Shown here one piece after another: positions 46,603 to 54,921 of a stretch of DNA of 64,000 nt. The first letter of the stretch is position 1. The number at the start of each line of letters is the position of its first letter. Both the position numbers and the translations under genes were made by a program. The notes below the pieces were generated by a model. That model searched no databases. It was not told the DNA's origin and was given only the letters and a program-made list of their open reading frames with translations. Source of the DNA: Rhodocytophaga aerolata (GTDB taxonomy: Bacteria; Bacteroidota; Bacteroidia; Cytophagales; 172606-1); NCBI RefSeq assembly GCF_030503435.1, contig NZ_JAUKPO010000005.1:310001-374000 (forward strand). Reading direction: 5' to 3'.

Positions 46603-47349
46603 ATGAATGAAATTCCAAATTTATACATGGGCACCTCAGGGTGGAGTTACCGATGGCAAGGCATATTTTACCCACTTGACTTAAAATCCGCAGACTATTT
46701 AGCCTACTATGCCACCCATTTTAATGCGACGGAGATTAATAGTAGTTTTTACCACTTTACCATGGCTAAAACCATCGAAAAGTGGCTAAGCCTAACGCCT
46801 GTCTCTTTCAGATTTGCCGCCAAATTACATCAGCAGATTACCCATAAAAGTAAATTTGTGGATATTGCCCAACCGCTCGACAAGTTTATGTCCAGCTATG
46901 AGTTAATGGGTAACCGGCTAGGGCCTATTCTCATTCAACTTGCCGCCAGCTTTCACTTTGACAAGCAGGTGGCAGAAGACTTTTTTATCGTATTGCGCGA
47001 AAAATATCCTACTACAACCTTTGCTTTAGAGGTCCGGCATAGATCATGGTTTGTGGAAGAGGCCTCTGAATTGATGCGGCAGTATCAGATCAGTTTTGTT
47101 ATTTCCAGTGCAGGCAAGCGGTTTCCCGGACTTGAAATTGCTACCACAGAAACGGTTTACTTTCGTTTGCACGGCGAGGAAAAGTTATATTCTTCTGCTT
47201 ATTCAGATGAAAAATTAGAGAAATATGCCTTTATGATTAAGGATTGGCTGCTGGATGGAAAACAAATATGGGTATTTTTTAATAACACGATCCTTGGACA
47301 TGCCATTACCGATTGCAAAAAATTATATAGGCTGATCGAAAGACTCTGA
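46603..47349 (+). CDS. DUF72-family protein
   Basis: A 248-residue protein with the DUF72 hallmarks: YMGTSGWSYRWQGIFYP at the start, NATEINSSFYHFTMAKTIEKW, RFAAKLHQQITH, then ALEVRHRSWF and VYFRLHGEEKLYSSAYSDEKL. The fold is a TIM barrel resembling metal enzymes, but no reaction is established. Monocistronic, ending 91 nt before a bidirectional terminator shared with the oxidoreductase gene. Confidence 0.95.
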   Translation: MNEIPNLYMGTSGWSYRWQGIFYPLDLKSADYLAYYATHFNATEINSSFYHFTMAKTIEKWLSLTPVSFRFAAKLHQQITHKSKFVDIAQPLDKFMSSYELMGNRLGPILIQLAASFHFDKQVAEDFFIVLREKYPTTTFALEVRHRSWFVEEASELMRQYQISFVISSAGKRFPGLEIATTETVYFRLHGEEKLYSSAYSDEKLEKYAFMIKDWLLDGKQIWVFFNNTILGHAITDCKKLYRLIERL

Positions 47350-47440
47350 ATGGCTTATGGATAGTAGTCTGGTATTTTTTTCATACAGCCCCAGCCTATA
47401 GATATATACCTTGAGTGTATCAAACCTTGGCAGAAATAAG

Positions 47441-47474
47441 AAAAGGGCAGATTAATACCTTAATCTGCCCTTTT
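47441..47474. terminator. Bidirectional terminator between convergent genes
   Basis: AAAAGGGCAGATTAA / TTAATCTGCCCTTTT, fifteen perfect pairs with a TACC loop. It serves both the DUF72 and the Gfo/Idh/MocA genes. Confidence 0.92.
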
Positions 47475-47543
47475 GAGTGTCCGGCTTAGCAATATAACGA
47501 AGCCTGTTGATTTCAATAAAAAATGTATAGTAAGGTACCAGCC

Positions 47544-48626
47544 TTACAACATCACTGGCATACCAGTCCGAACCGATTCATCACAGGCAAAAGCAATACG
47601 TAGGCTATTCAGGGCATCCTCTAAGTGGTCTGTCAGATCCAGGTCTTTCCGGATGGCTTCCAGGAAGTAGCGTTGCTCCCGGTTGCAGAGTTCCTGATGA
47701 TCCGGCTCATCTTGCATATCTATCCAGGCATCAGACCGGGTAAACTGATTTTGAGTATTCAGGTCAGCATAGTGAATCCGCAGAGATTCAGTTTTGGTGT
47801 GAGAGTCTACATTATCAGATTTGCCTGTTCCTGCTGCTTCTTTAGCCACAATAGATACGCAACCCTTGGGTCCGATCACGTCCTTCACAAAAAAGGCTGT
47901 CTCACTCATCATGGGACCCCACCCTGCTTCATACCAGCCGACCGAGCCATCTTCAAAGCGGATCTGTAACTGGCCGTAATTATAATTGCCTATTGGAATA
48001 TCTTCGGTGAGACGGGCCCCAATGGCATTGACCTGAATAGGTTTGGAGCGGGTCATTTGACACATCACATCAATGTAATGTACGCCACAATCTACAATCG
48101 GGCTGAGGCTTTTCATCAGGTTGCGGTGCACATTCCACATCTGTCCGTGGCTCTGCTGATTAAGGTTCATGCGCATCACCAGGGGCTTGCCTAGTTCCTG
48201 AGCAACTTCCACAAACTTTGCCCAGGAAGGATGATGACGCAGAATATAGCCCACCACTACTTTCTTATTCGCTTTTTTGGCGGCTGCAATCACACGTTGG
48301 GCCCCTTCTACCGTATCAGCTACAGGTTTTTCAATAAAGACATGACACCCCTGCTCCAGCGCCTGAACAGCAAAAGCTTCATGTGTATCAGGATACGTGG
48401 AGATACAAACAGCATCAGGCCTGGTGCTGTTTAGCGCAGCAGTAAAATCATCAAACAAGGGATAACCACCACCTAATTTTTGATTGAGAACGGTTTTGCT
48501 GTTTCCGGTGGATACGATCCCGCAGATCTCAAATCCGTCAAGTATGCTGTAGGCCACTGCATGGGAGGAGCCCATATTGCCGCAGCCTACAACCAAGACC
48601 CGTAAGGGTTGAGGAGAATTTACCAT
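47544..48626 (-). CDS. Gfo/Idh/MocA-family oxidoreductase
   Basis: 360 residues from the ATG at 48626; the frame extends 120 nt further but those codons give a non-conserved N-terminus. The Rossmann motif is VLVVGCGNMGSSHAVAYS, followed by VCISTYPDTHE and the catalytic-lysine motif IEKPVADTVEG. The C-terminal sheet has NYNYGQLQIRFEDGSVGWYE and DCGVHYIDVMCQM. It oxidises or reduces a sugar or cyclitol with NAD(P); the substrate is not identifiable. Monocistronic. Confidence 0.93.
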   Translation of the reverse strand: MVNSPQPLRVLVVGCGNMGSSHAVAYSILDGFEICGIVSTGNSKTVLNQKLGGGYPLFDDFTAALNSTRPDAVCISTYPDTHEAFAVQALEQGCHVFIEKPVADTVEGAQRVIAAAKKANKKVVVGYILRHHPSWAKFVEVAQELGKPLVMRMNLNQQSHGQMWNVHRNLMKSLSPIVDCGVHYIDVMCQMTRSKPIQVNAIGARLTEDIPIGNYNYGQLQIRFEDGSVGWYEAGWGPMMSETAFFVKDVIGPKGCVSIVAKEAAGTGKSDNVDSHTKTESLRIHYADLNTQNQFTRSDAWIDMQDEPDHQELCNREQRYFLEAIRKDLDLTDHLEDALNSLRIAFACDESVRTGMPVML

Positions 48627-49130
48627 AGTGTTTTTACAATGAAATAATAGATGGCAGCAAATATAGCCTTTTATGCGCAAAAATTGTTTTTGAAACAACT
48701 TACTTCTCTTTAAGCGCCAGATGGTATCAGTATTAGGTATGGGCATAATACCCCTCTCATAAACTCAAACTGCTTCCTGATTTTTGGTTGAAAGCTTTGT
48801 ATTCACCACTTTACAGCGTCGTGTAAAACATGGTTCAAAATTGCCTTACTGTAAATGGGTTTATTAAGACGTAAAGGTAGACTGACGATGGAAAAAAGAA
48901 TTAGTACGGCTCCTTCAAACATCCCTTCTTAAAAGTGCTGGTAACATTTTTTAAGACAAAAAGTAAGACTGCTAAAGAATATATGCTACTGCTAAAAAAG
49001 CCCTAGTTATATAACTCACCAGGAATGAAAATATGTTACTTTCTTCGTTTTTTTATATGGGATTCAAGTCCTGTTTCCAGCTTACACCTTTGATCTATTT
49101 TCTTTGTTATGATGCCATATAGGACAGATG
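48627..49130. other. Intergenic region with one small dyad
   Basis: About 500 nt with no convincing gene. The only structure noticed is TTTACA-GCGTCG-TGTAAA at 48810-48827, of unknown role. Confidence 0.55.
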
Positions 49131-49610
49131 TCAGAGCAGTTTTTCTACTTTCATTTCTCCGAGTATAATCAGGCTTGCAAAAGCCGTCCATACAATAACC
49201 GGAAGGGTTAATAAAGCGGCTGTTTTTGAGATAGGATAGAGAACAGACACTACTATGGCTGCAAAAACAATAACCACTATATTTCCGGCAAGCCCAAACC
49301 ACAACGCTGAAATACCAGTTAGTTTTGCCAATCCTAAGGTATAGTAGGCATAACTGGCACACAAAAGGGCAAGGGCAAACAGCCACCATTGGTATTGAGC
49401 TTGGGATGTTTGCAGCAGGTTATATCTGGCAATACCCATCAATGTGAAAAGGATAAACCAGACCACAGGGATTACAAATCCTGGCGGTTCAAACCATAAC
49501 CTGGGTTTATTTCCGCTTTCAAATTCCAGACCTATAAAAGGGGCTGGTATGTTTACAATTACCAATATCCCGTAAAAGATGCATATGCTTACAACAACTG
49601 TCCAGTTCAT
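49131..49610 (-). CDS. TspO/MBR-family membrane protein
   Basis: About 159 residues from MNWTVVV at 49610; the frame allows a start at 49649, only 3 nt past the TolC gene. Five hydrophobic segments and the TspO signature LWFEPPGFVIPVVWFILFTL, then MGIARYNLL, identify it, although the middle is divergent. TspO binds porphyrins and is tied to oxidative and tetrapyrrole stress. Here it is the last gene of the exporter operon, which suggests a link between the exported compound and porphyrin or redox stress. Confidence 0.8.
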   Translation of the reverse strand: MNWTVVVSICIFYGILVIVNIPAPFIGLEFESGNKPRLWFEPPGFVIPVVWFILFTLMGIARYNLLQTSQAQYQWWLFALALLCASYAYYTLGLAKLTGISALWFGLAGNIVVIVFAAIVVSVLYPISKTAALLTLPVIVWTAFASLIILGEMKVEKLL

Positions 49611-49652
49611 TCTTCTTGAGTGTATAATGAGGGTTGTATAGATGAACATGCT

Positions 49653-50987
49653 TTACTCACCGAGTGCCCGTTGCCAGCGTAAGTTGGCCAGTAACAGTTC
49701 GTAAGTCTCTGAAATCAGGTTTTTTTCTGCTTCTGTCAGGGATGCTTCTATGTCTAACAAGTCGTTATAAAGCAGGCTGCCTAGTTCGTATTTTTTCAAG
49801 TTTACCTCATAAATGGATGTTGCCAAGCTATAGTTCTGCCGGGCATAGTCCAGATTCAGGCGGGCATTCATTAGTTCTGTACGAGCGGTTTGCAGCTCGC
49901 TGGTAACTTCTCTTTTCTGCCGTATCATTGCATTTTCACTTACCTTTCGCTGCAAACGGTACTGCTGCTTTTCCAGCCTGGTAGCATTTCCATCGAATAA
50001 GGGAAGTGCCACTTGTACACCTACATAATTAAATGGTGTCCATGCATTTTTGCCCAGCACATCAAGCTTATTATTCTGGTACTGTGTAGCATAAGTAGCA
50101 TATGCTGAAAGGGTAGGCAGAACATTACTGGCTGCCTTTTTGAATTGTAGGGCGGTAACTTCTCCTTCCAGGGAAAGCTGCCTGATCTCCGAGCGGTTGT
50201 TGGCCAGCAGGCTCAACTCTTCAGGCAATGCTGCTGAAACTTCGCTACTATACAAACTATCTGTCAGTTCAAGCGCCTGGCCAGGGTCCAGATACAGCGT
50301 ATTGTTCAGATGTTGCATACTTAGCTGTAAATTTTGCCTGCTTTTTTTCAGGTTCAGGTCTGCATTCTGATAGTCAAGTTTAACTTTATTCAACTCATTT
50401 TCGCCAATGGTACCTAGGCCAAGCTTTGCTGTAGTAACTTCTATATTTTTCCGGAGGCGGTCCACCATCTTTTCGGCAATTTGCATTTGCTGTGTTCTGA
50501 GTAAAACGGTATAATAGGCTTCTGAAATTTCTATTTTACTTTCAGAGACTACCTGCTTCAAAACTTCTTGTTCTATTTCTACCCTTTTTTTACTGATCTT
50601 TATCTCTTGTGAGACACCAGCCTTGAACAGGTTCTGCGTGGCATTTACTGACAACACACTGTTATAGGTAGTACCGAAACGGATTAACTGAGGGCTGCTG
50701 CCTGCTCCGAAAAAACCTTCGGGCAGTACCGTAGAAGCCAGCCTGGTATTATAGCGCAAGTCAGCAGATGCGTCTACAGCAGGTAAATACTGGCTCCGGT
50801 TTCTGGCTATACTGTTCTCAGCAATAGAGATATTAAGCTGCTGGTTTTGTAAATCGGGCCTGTTTGTTAAACCCAGTTCGATGGCTTGCGGCAAGCTAAG
50901 CCGGAGAACAGGCACAGTGTCTTGTCCAAAGGAAAGCAGGGGCAAGGTAAGCAGGATGCAACATATTAAGTTCCTTCTCTTATCCAT
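49653..50987 (-). CDS. TolC-family outer-membrane efflux protein
   Basis: A 444-residue protein with a signal peptide ending LLSFGQ. Two long helical halves follow the TolC repeat pattern: the first begins LSLPQAIELGLTNRPDLQNQ and the second centres on VGVQVALPLFDGNATRLEKQ. It forms the outer-membrane channel for the ABC exporter encoded just upstream. The gap to the permease gene is 12 nt, so it is in the same operon. Confidence 0.95.
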   Translation of the reverse strand: MDKRRNLICCILLTLPLLSFGQDTVPVLRLSLPQAIELGLTNRPDLQNQQLNISIAENSIARNRSQYLPAVDASADLRYNTRLASTVLPEGFFGAGSSPQLIRFGTTYNSVLSVNATQNLFKAGVSQEIKISKKRVEIEQEVLKQVVSESKIEISEAYYTVLLRTQQMQIAEKMVDRLRKNIEVTTAKLGLGTIGENELNKVKLDYQNADLNLKKSRQNLQLSMQHLNNTLYLDPGQALELTDSLYSSEVSAALPEELSLLANNRSEIRQLSLEGEVTALQFKKAASNVLPTLSAYATYATQYQNNKLDVLGKNAWTPFNYVGVQVALPLFDGNATRLEKQQYRLQRKVSENAMIRQKREVTSELQTARTELMNARLNLDYARQNYSLATSIYEVNLKKYELGSLLYNDLLDIEASLTEAEKNLISETYELLLANLRWQRALGE

Positions 50988-50999
50988 ACTGTCTGTAGG

Positions 51000-52118
51000 T
51001 TAAATTCTGAATATCTGCACTGGTTCAAGTCTGGTAATTTTGCGCATAGCCAGCAAACTGCCCAGAATAGAAATAAACAAAGTAACACCGATCAGGAAAG
51101 CAATCAGGCCGGCTGTCAGTTGAATATCCAGGGCCGTTTTGGTTGCCTGTACAAACAATACCAGCAGGACAAAAGCCACCACAAAACCCACCGCTGAATA
51201 GATACAGGCTTGCAGCAAAATTAATTTTCTGATCATGCCATTGTTACCGCCAATTGCTTTTACCGTGCCATAGTCCCGGATACGGTCGTTTACTGCCGAA
51301 TACATGGTTAAACCAACAATAGCAAAGCCGGTGATAATGGCAAAAACAACCAGTAAGCCAAAAGAAGCAACTATGCCGCTGGTTCTGGCCGTGTAGCTCA
51401 GGGTTTCTTCCGTAAACGCCCCTCCTTCCCAGGCTTTAATACCCGGAATTTCTGCATTAATGGTGCGTACGACCTGCCCTACCTCCATCGAGTTTTCCCA
51501 CTCTACCAGAAAAGCCGATGCCTGGCTGCTAGCTATGCTGCTTAGCATTCTGGCCCGCTCAATGGTCGTGAATCCATAGGCTACACCAAGCCCTCTGGCA
51601 CCTCTTGTCTGCCCAACGAGCACCACCCGCCTGCCATTCAGCTCAAAATGATCACCAATAGTAATATTGTTTAACGTAGGTCCGTCATACTCATCGGTGA
51701 TCAGGGCGCCTTCCTGCAGGAGATCCAGCGTATTGCCTGTTGCCAGTTTCCAGGGACCGCCAGCAAAGGTAGGGGCTGTGGTGCCGATAAGGGTGAGAGC
51801 TGCTTTGGTACCATTGCTGAACTTGGCAGTAGCTCCCGATACAACAATTGGATTTACTCTTTTCACGCCGCTCACACTCATCAGCTCACGGGCAATGCGC
51901 ATATCCAGTGCCGGTAAATCGTTTACCTGCTGGCTTTTTTCACTTACCACCCAGATGTACTGTGTATTATTGCTGGCAAGGGAAACAATGCCTTCCAGCA
52001 AGCTGAAACAAATGCCGAGTTGTTGCCCGATCAGAAACACAGATAAAACAATCCCGAACAGAATGCCAAACATCTTGGCTTTGTCATACCACAAGAACCG
52101 GAATGCATCTTCTAACAT
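51000..52118 (-). CDS. DevC-like ABC transporter permease
   Basis: 372 residues from the ATG at 52118; a TTG at 52154 would overlap the fusion-protein gene and lacks conserved sequence. It starts MLEDAFRFLWYDKAKMFGI with the first span, then has a large periplasmic MacB-like domain (about 50-230) and three C-terminal FtsX-type spans, ending ITRLEPVQIFRI. The layout and start match DevC of the DevBCA exporter rather than MacB, which carries its own ATPase. Partner of the adjacent ATPase and fusion protein. Confidence 0.92.
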   Translation of the reverse strand: MLEDAFRFLWYDKAKMFGILFGIVLSVFLIGQQLGICFSLLEGIVSLASNNTQYIWVVSEKSQQVNDLPALDMRIARELMSVSGVKRVNPIVVSGATAKFSNGTKAALTLIGTTAPTFAGGPWKLATGNTLDLLQEGALITDEYDGPTLNNITIGDHFELNGRRVVLVGQTRGARGLGVAYGFTTIERARMLSSIASSQASAFLVEWENSMEVGQVVRTINAEIPGIKAWEGGAFTEETLSYTARTSGIVASFGLLVVFAIITGFAIVGLTMYSAVNDRIRDYGTVKAIGGNNGMIRKLILLQACIYSAVGFVVAFVLLVLFVQATKTALDIQLTAGLIAFLIGVTLFISILGSLLAMRKITRLEPVQIFRI

Positions 52119-52143
52119 AGAGGTACCATTTTCATTAATAGGA

Positions 52144-53109
52144 TTAGAATACAATCAAACAATCTACCCGGCTGCCAATCAGGGGCATTTTACCTGAATG
52201 TAGCCGGATATGTACTTCCCGTACCCGCCTGTCTTCCAGCTCTGTGGACTGGTCTTTAAAAAGAGATTTCTGTTTGAAGTAGTCGGCCGTAAAACTTATG
52301 GTTCCAGTAGCCAGGGTATCGCCTGTGGTTTGGGAAAACAGGTAGGCTTTCTGCCCCTTTTGTACCCGCTCCGCATACAATTCATCTACTTCCGTTTTCG
52401 CAACCAGCGGACCATCCGCAGCAAATTCGGCAACCTGCGTTGCACCGGTAACATAGTCTCCAGCCTGGACGGCTACTTTCAGAATTTTTCCGGATACAGG
52501 GGCAGTTACTTGTTTGCGGGCAATCAGAGTACGGTAATACGTAATATCCGACTGTAATTCATTAAGCCGGCTACTGGCTTCTTCTACTCTAGCCTTTGCT
52601 GCTTCTGCCTCTTTTGTTAACCTGTCCGTTTCTGCTTTACTTTCATCGAGGGCTTGCCTGGTTTGTGCTTTAGCTTCAAACAATTTCTGGTTGCGCAGGT
52701 AAGTTGTCAGGGCCTGCTGCAAACTTACGTGCAGGGCTTCCAGGGTTGCTTTACTAGATAGAATAGTTGCCTGTTGTGTAGCTAATTTGCTTGTTGCCTG
52801 CGCCAGTTGTGCCTGTTCCAGGGCTATGTCTATGCTGAGCAGCACCTGTCCTTTGTATACCAGCTGGTTCTCCTCCATGGCTACCTGAAGTATTTTTCCC
52901 TCGGTACCGGCAGTTATGCTGAGAATGCCCTCCTGGGGTTCTATACGCCCTACCCCCAGCACGCGGTTTCTGGTAGTGGCTACCGTGAGCGAGTCTGCTG
53001 TTGCGTATGCCTGCTTATTGGATGCATCCGAATGGTTACAAGCCCACATGCTAGCCAGCAGCCAGCTACTGAGTAGCATCCTGTAAGAGATGGTATAGAT
53101 AGCGTTCAT
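52144..53109 (-). CDS. HlyD-family membrane fusion protein (DevB-like)
   Basis: A 321-residue periplasmic adaptor. The N-terminus has a hydrophobic segment ending SMWAC, a weak lipobox, so it may be lipid-anchored; a second Met at residue 11 is an alternative start. A split lipoyl half (VGRIEPQEGILSITAGTEGK) is followed by a long coiled coil and the matching half TAPVSGKILKVAVQAGDYVT. It joins the inner-membrane ABC permease to TolC. A 75-nt gap separates it from the ATPase gene. Confidence 0.93.
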   Translation of the reverse strand: MNAIYTISYRMLLSSWLLASMWACNHSDASNKQAYATADSLTVATTRNRVLGVGRIEPQEGILSITAGTEGKILQVAMEENQLVYKGQVLLSIDIALEQAQLAQATSKLATQQATILSSKATLEALHVSLQQALTTYLRNQKLFEAKAQTRQALDESKAETDRLTKEAEAAKARVEEASSRLNELQSDITYYRTLIARKQVTAPVSGKILKVAVQAGDYVTGATQVAEFAADGPLVAKTEVDELYAERVQKGQKAYLFSQTTGDTLATGTISFTADYFKQKSLFKDQSTELEDRRVREVHIRLHSGKMPLIGSRVDCLIVF

Positions 53110-53184
53110 AGCTAAAGAAATATATGTGTATTGCCTATTATGTTGTATGCCTGCACGGGCTAGGTTTATCCATTCAGGTAGGGA

Positions 53185-53883
53185 TCACCGGCCAAAATCC
53201 ATAGATTGCTTGTTGAGTGGTATTACCTTCCCATTATTGACTTCTACGGCTCGGTCGGCGTACTTCTGCAGCCGGGGATCGTGGGTTACTACCGCTACGG
53301 CCTTTCCATCTATTGCCAGCAAACGCAACTCTTCCATCACGATCGCCAGCGAATCTTTGTCCAGGGAAGCTGTAGGTTCATCACAAAGCACAATCTTCGG
53401 ATTTGTTACCAGTGCCCTGGCAATGGCAATGCGTTGCTGTTCACCACCGGAAAGCGTTCTGGGCAAATTTTTCCGCCGATGCGTCATCTTCACTTTTTCC
53501 AGGGCTTCCCTGGTTTTACGGCTGATTTCATTGCTGGATAGCTTCTGCATTTTTAAAGGAAAAGCTACATTCTGCTCAGCCGTGAGTGGTGAAAGCAAAT
53601 TAAATTGTTGAAACACGAACCCAATGGTATTGAGCCGGAGCGCAGCCATAGCATTTGCCGAAAGTGTATTTACTTCCCTCCCATCTACCAGTAAGCGCCC
53701 TTCCGTTGGGTTGATCAGGCATCCCAGGAGAGAGAGTAACGTAGTTTTACCTGAACCGGAAGGACCAATAATCAACAAAAGCTCCCCCAGATTAAGTGCC
53801 AAAGAAGTTTTATCGAGCGCAGTAACCATCTGATCGCCGGTCCGGTATATCTTATTGGCTTCACTTAGCTCTACAATACTCAT
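53185..53883 (-). CDS. ABC transporter ATP-binding protein (DevA-like)
   Basis: A 232-residue ATPase with Walker A GPSGSGKTTLL (about 39-49), Q loop FVFQQFNLL, signature LSGGEQQR, Walker B IVLCDEPTASLD and switch His in VVTHDPR. It belongs to the LolD/MacB/DevA group that drives mechanotransmission-type exporters. First gene of the five-gene operon. Its promoter lies in the operator-rich region shared with marR. Confidence 0.96.
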   Translation of the reverse strand: MSIVELSEANKIYRTGDQMVTALDKTSLALNLGELLLIIGPSGSGKTTLLSLLGCLINPTEGRLLVDGREVNTLSANAMAALRLNTIGFVFQQFNLLSPLTAEQNVAFPLKMQKLSSNEISRKTREALEKVKMTHRRKNLPRTLSGGEQQRIAIARALVTNPKIVLCDEPTASLDKDSLAIVMEELRLLAIDGKAVAVVTHDPRLQKYADRAVEVNNGKVIPLNKQSMDFGR

Positions 53884-53884
53884 A

Positions 53885-53980
53885 TTACTACTTGGTAGTT
53901 TATATTACAAATATATTACTAAATAGTAATAATATGCAACTTTTTAGAAATAATTTTTTATATTTGTTACTAAAAAGTAC
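53885..53980. promoter_or_regulatory. Divergent promoter region with three MarR-type operator dyads
   Basis: Three related 14-mers: TTACTACTTGGTAG (53885-53898), TTACTAAATAGTAA (53916-53929) and TTACTAAAAAGTAC (53967-53980). Minus-strand -7 box TATATTTG is at 53908-53915 with TTG at 53937-53939 (21-nt spacing), driving the exporter; plus-strand TATATTTG at 53959-53966 drives marR. One dyad sits in the spacer between the exporter's -33 and -7 boxes, one just after its -7 box, and one just after the marR -7 box, as expected for repression of both genes. Confidence 0.75.
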
Positions 53981-53995
53981 TATCATTTTTTAATT

Positions 53996-54658
53996 GTGCG
54001 CAACAAGAAAAATACACACCCGGTAATTACATTGGTAAAAGCCTGGGAAACATTCGAGGAGAATCATCCGGATGGCAGTATAGAAGATTTTTGCAGGCAT
54101 TACCTCACTCAGCAAGACATGGAGCAGATGCGGGAAGATTTCCAGAAAACTCAAATGCAAAGACCTCCCATGCGTGCCTCGGATGGCTTGTCGGCTACCT
54201 TAGGCAGAATGAATAAGTATATGCATTTTTATTCCCGCAAAATCATGCAGAACCTGCCGGTAGATAATTTTGAAGACTGGGCGTATCTGGCAACCCTGCA
54301 TTTTCATGGCGGTATGCGCAAAAGTGATTTAATCAACCAGAATATCTCTGAATTCACATCCGGCACCAATGTAATTAACCGGCTGCTGAAACAAGAGCTT
54401 ATTGAAGAATTCACTGACCCTTCGGATGCCCGTTCTAAAAGGGTACAGATTACAGGTAAAGGTGTAGACTGGATCATCACTTCTCTGCCTGCCATGAAAA
54501 AAGCGAGTGACTTGCTATGGGATGGGGTGCTGAGTGAAGAAGAACAAGAAGTAGCCTATCATATCCTGTTGAAAGCCGACCGGTATCATTCTGGCTATTT
54601 TACAGAACTCAGAAATTTAAAGGTAGAAGAAATTATAGAAAGGCTTAAATCCAGATGA
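53996..54658 (+). CDS. MarR-family transcription regulator
   Basis: 220 residues with a GTG start, longer than the usual 140-160 because of an N-terminal extension of about 70 residues. The winged helix region includes WAYLATLHFHGGMRKSDLIN and FTSGTNVINRLLKQELIEEF with SDARSKRVQITGKG as the wing. It is divergent from the DevABC/TolC/TspO operon, with operator dyads between. It most likely represses the exporter until a ligand binds. Confidence 0.9.
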   Translation: MRNKKNTHPVITLVKAWETFEENHPDGSIEDFCRHYLTQQDMEQMREDFQKTQMQRPPMRASDGLSATLGRMNKYMHFYSRKIMQNLPVDNFEDWAYLATLHFHGGMRKSDLINQNISEFTSGTNVINRLLKQELIEEFTDPSDARSKRVQITGKGVDWIITSLPAMKKASDLLWDGVLSEEEQEVAYHILLKADRYHSGYFTELRNLKVEEIIERLKSR

Positions 54659-54694
54659 ATGCATAGGTAGAATAACTCCTTCTTTGTAAAAACT

Positions 54695-54768
54695 CACCCA
54701 TATGGACAAGAGGAAAAGAACACACGTAATATCTCCCTGTGCATTTTTCCCTCTTGTCTATATGGGTG
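54695..54768. repeat. Long inverted repeat between convergent genes
   Basis: CACCCATATGGACAAGAG (54695-54712) and CTCTTGTCTATATGGGTG (54751-54768) pair over 18 positions with one mismatch, and pairing continues inward over several A/T positions. The 74-nt unit lies between convergent marR and the FtsX permease. It may be a bidirectional transcription stop or a copy of a genome-wide repeat. Confidence 0.7.
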
Positions 54769-54921
54769 GTATGAACCTATGGAGATTTGTCAACCTATGG
54801 CAGGAGAAGCCCTGAACGGAAAGGTCATTAAATGTGCCTTATGGATTATTCTTTGTACTACTCCGTTCACAGCCTCCCAAATTTTTTGGAATGAATGGCT
54901 TGAATATACAGGCCGGTAGCT

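Noticed and set aside
48627-48746. N-terminal 40-residue extension of the Gfo/Idh/MocA gene
   Set aside because: It is Cys/His/Phe-rich without homology-like features; the Rossmann motif starts right after the ATG at 48626.
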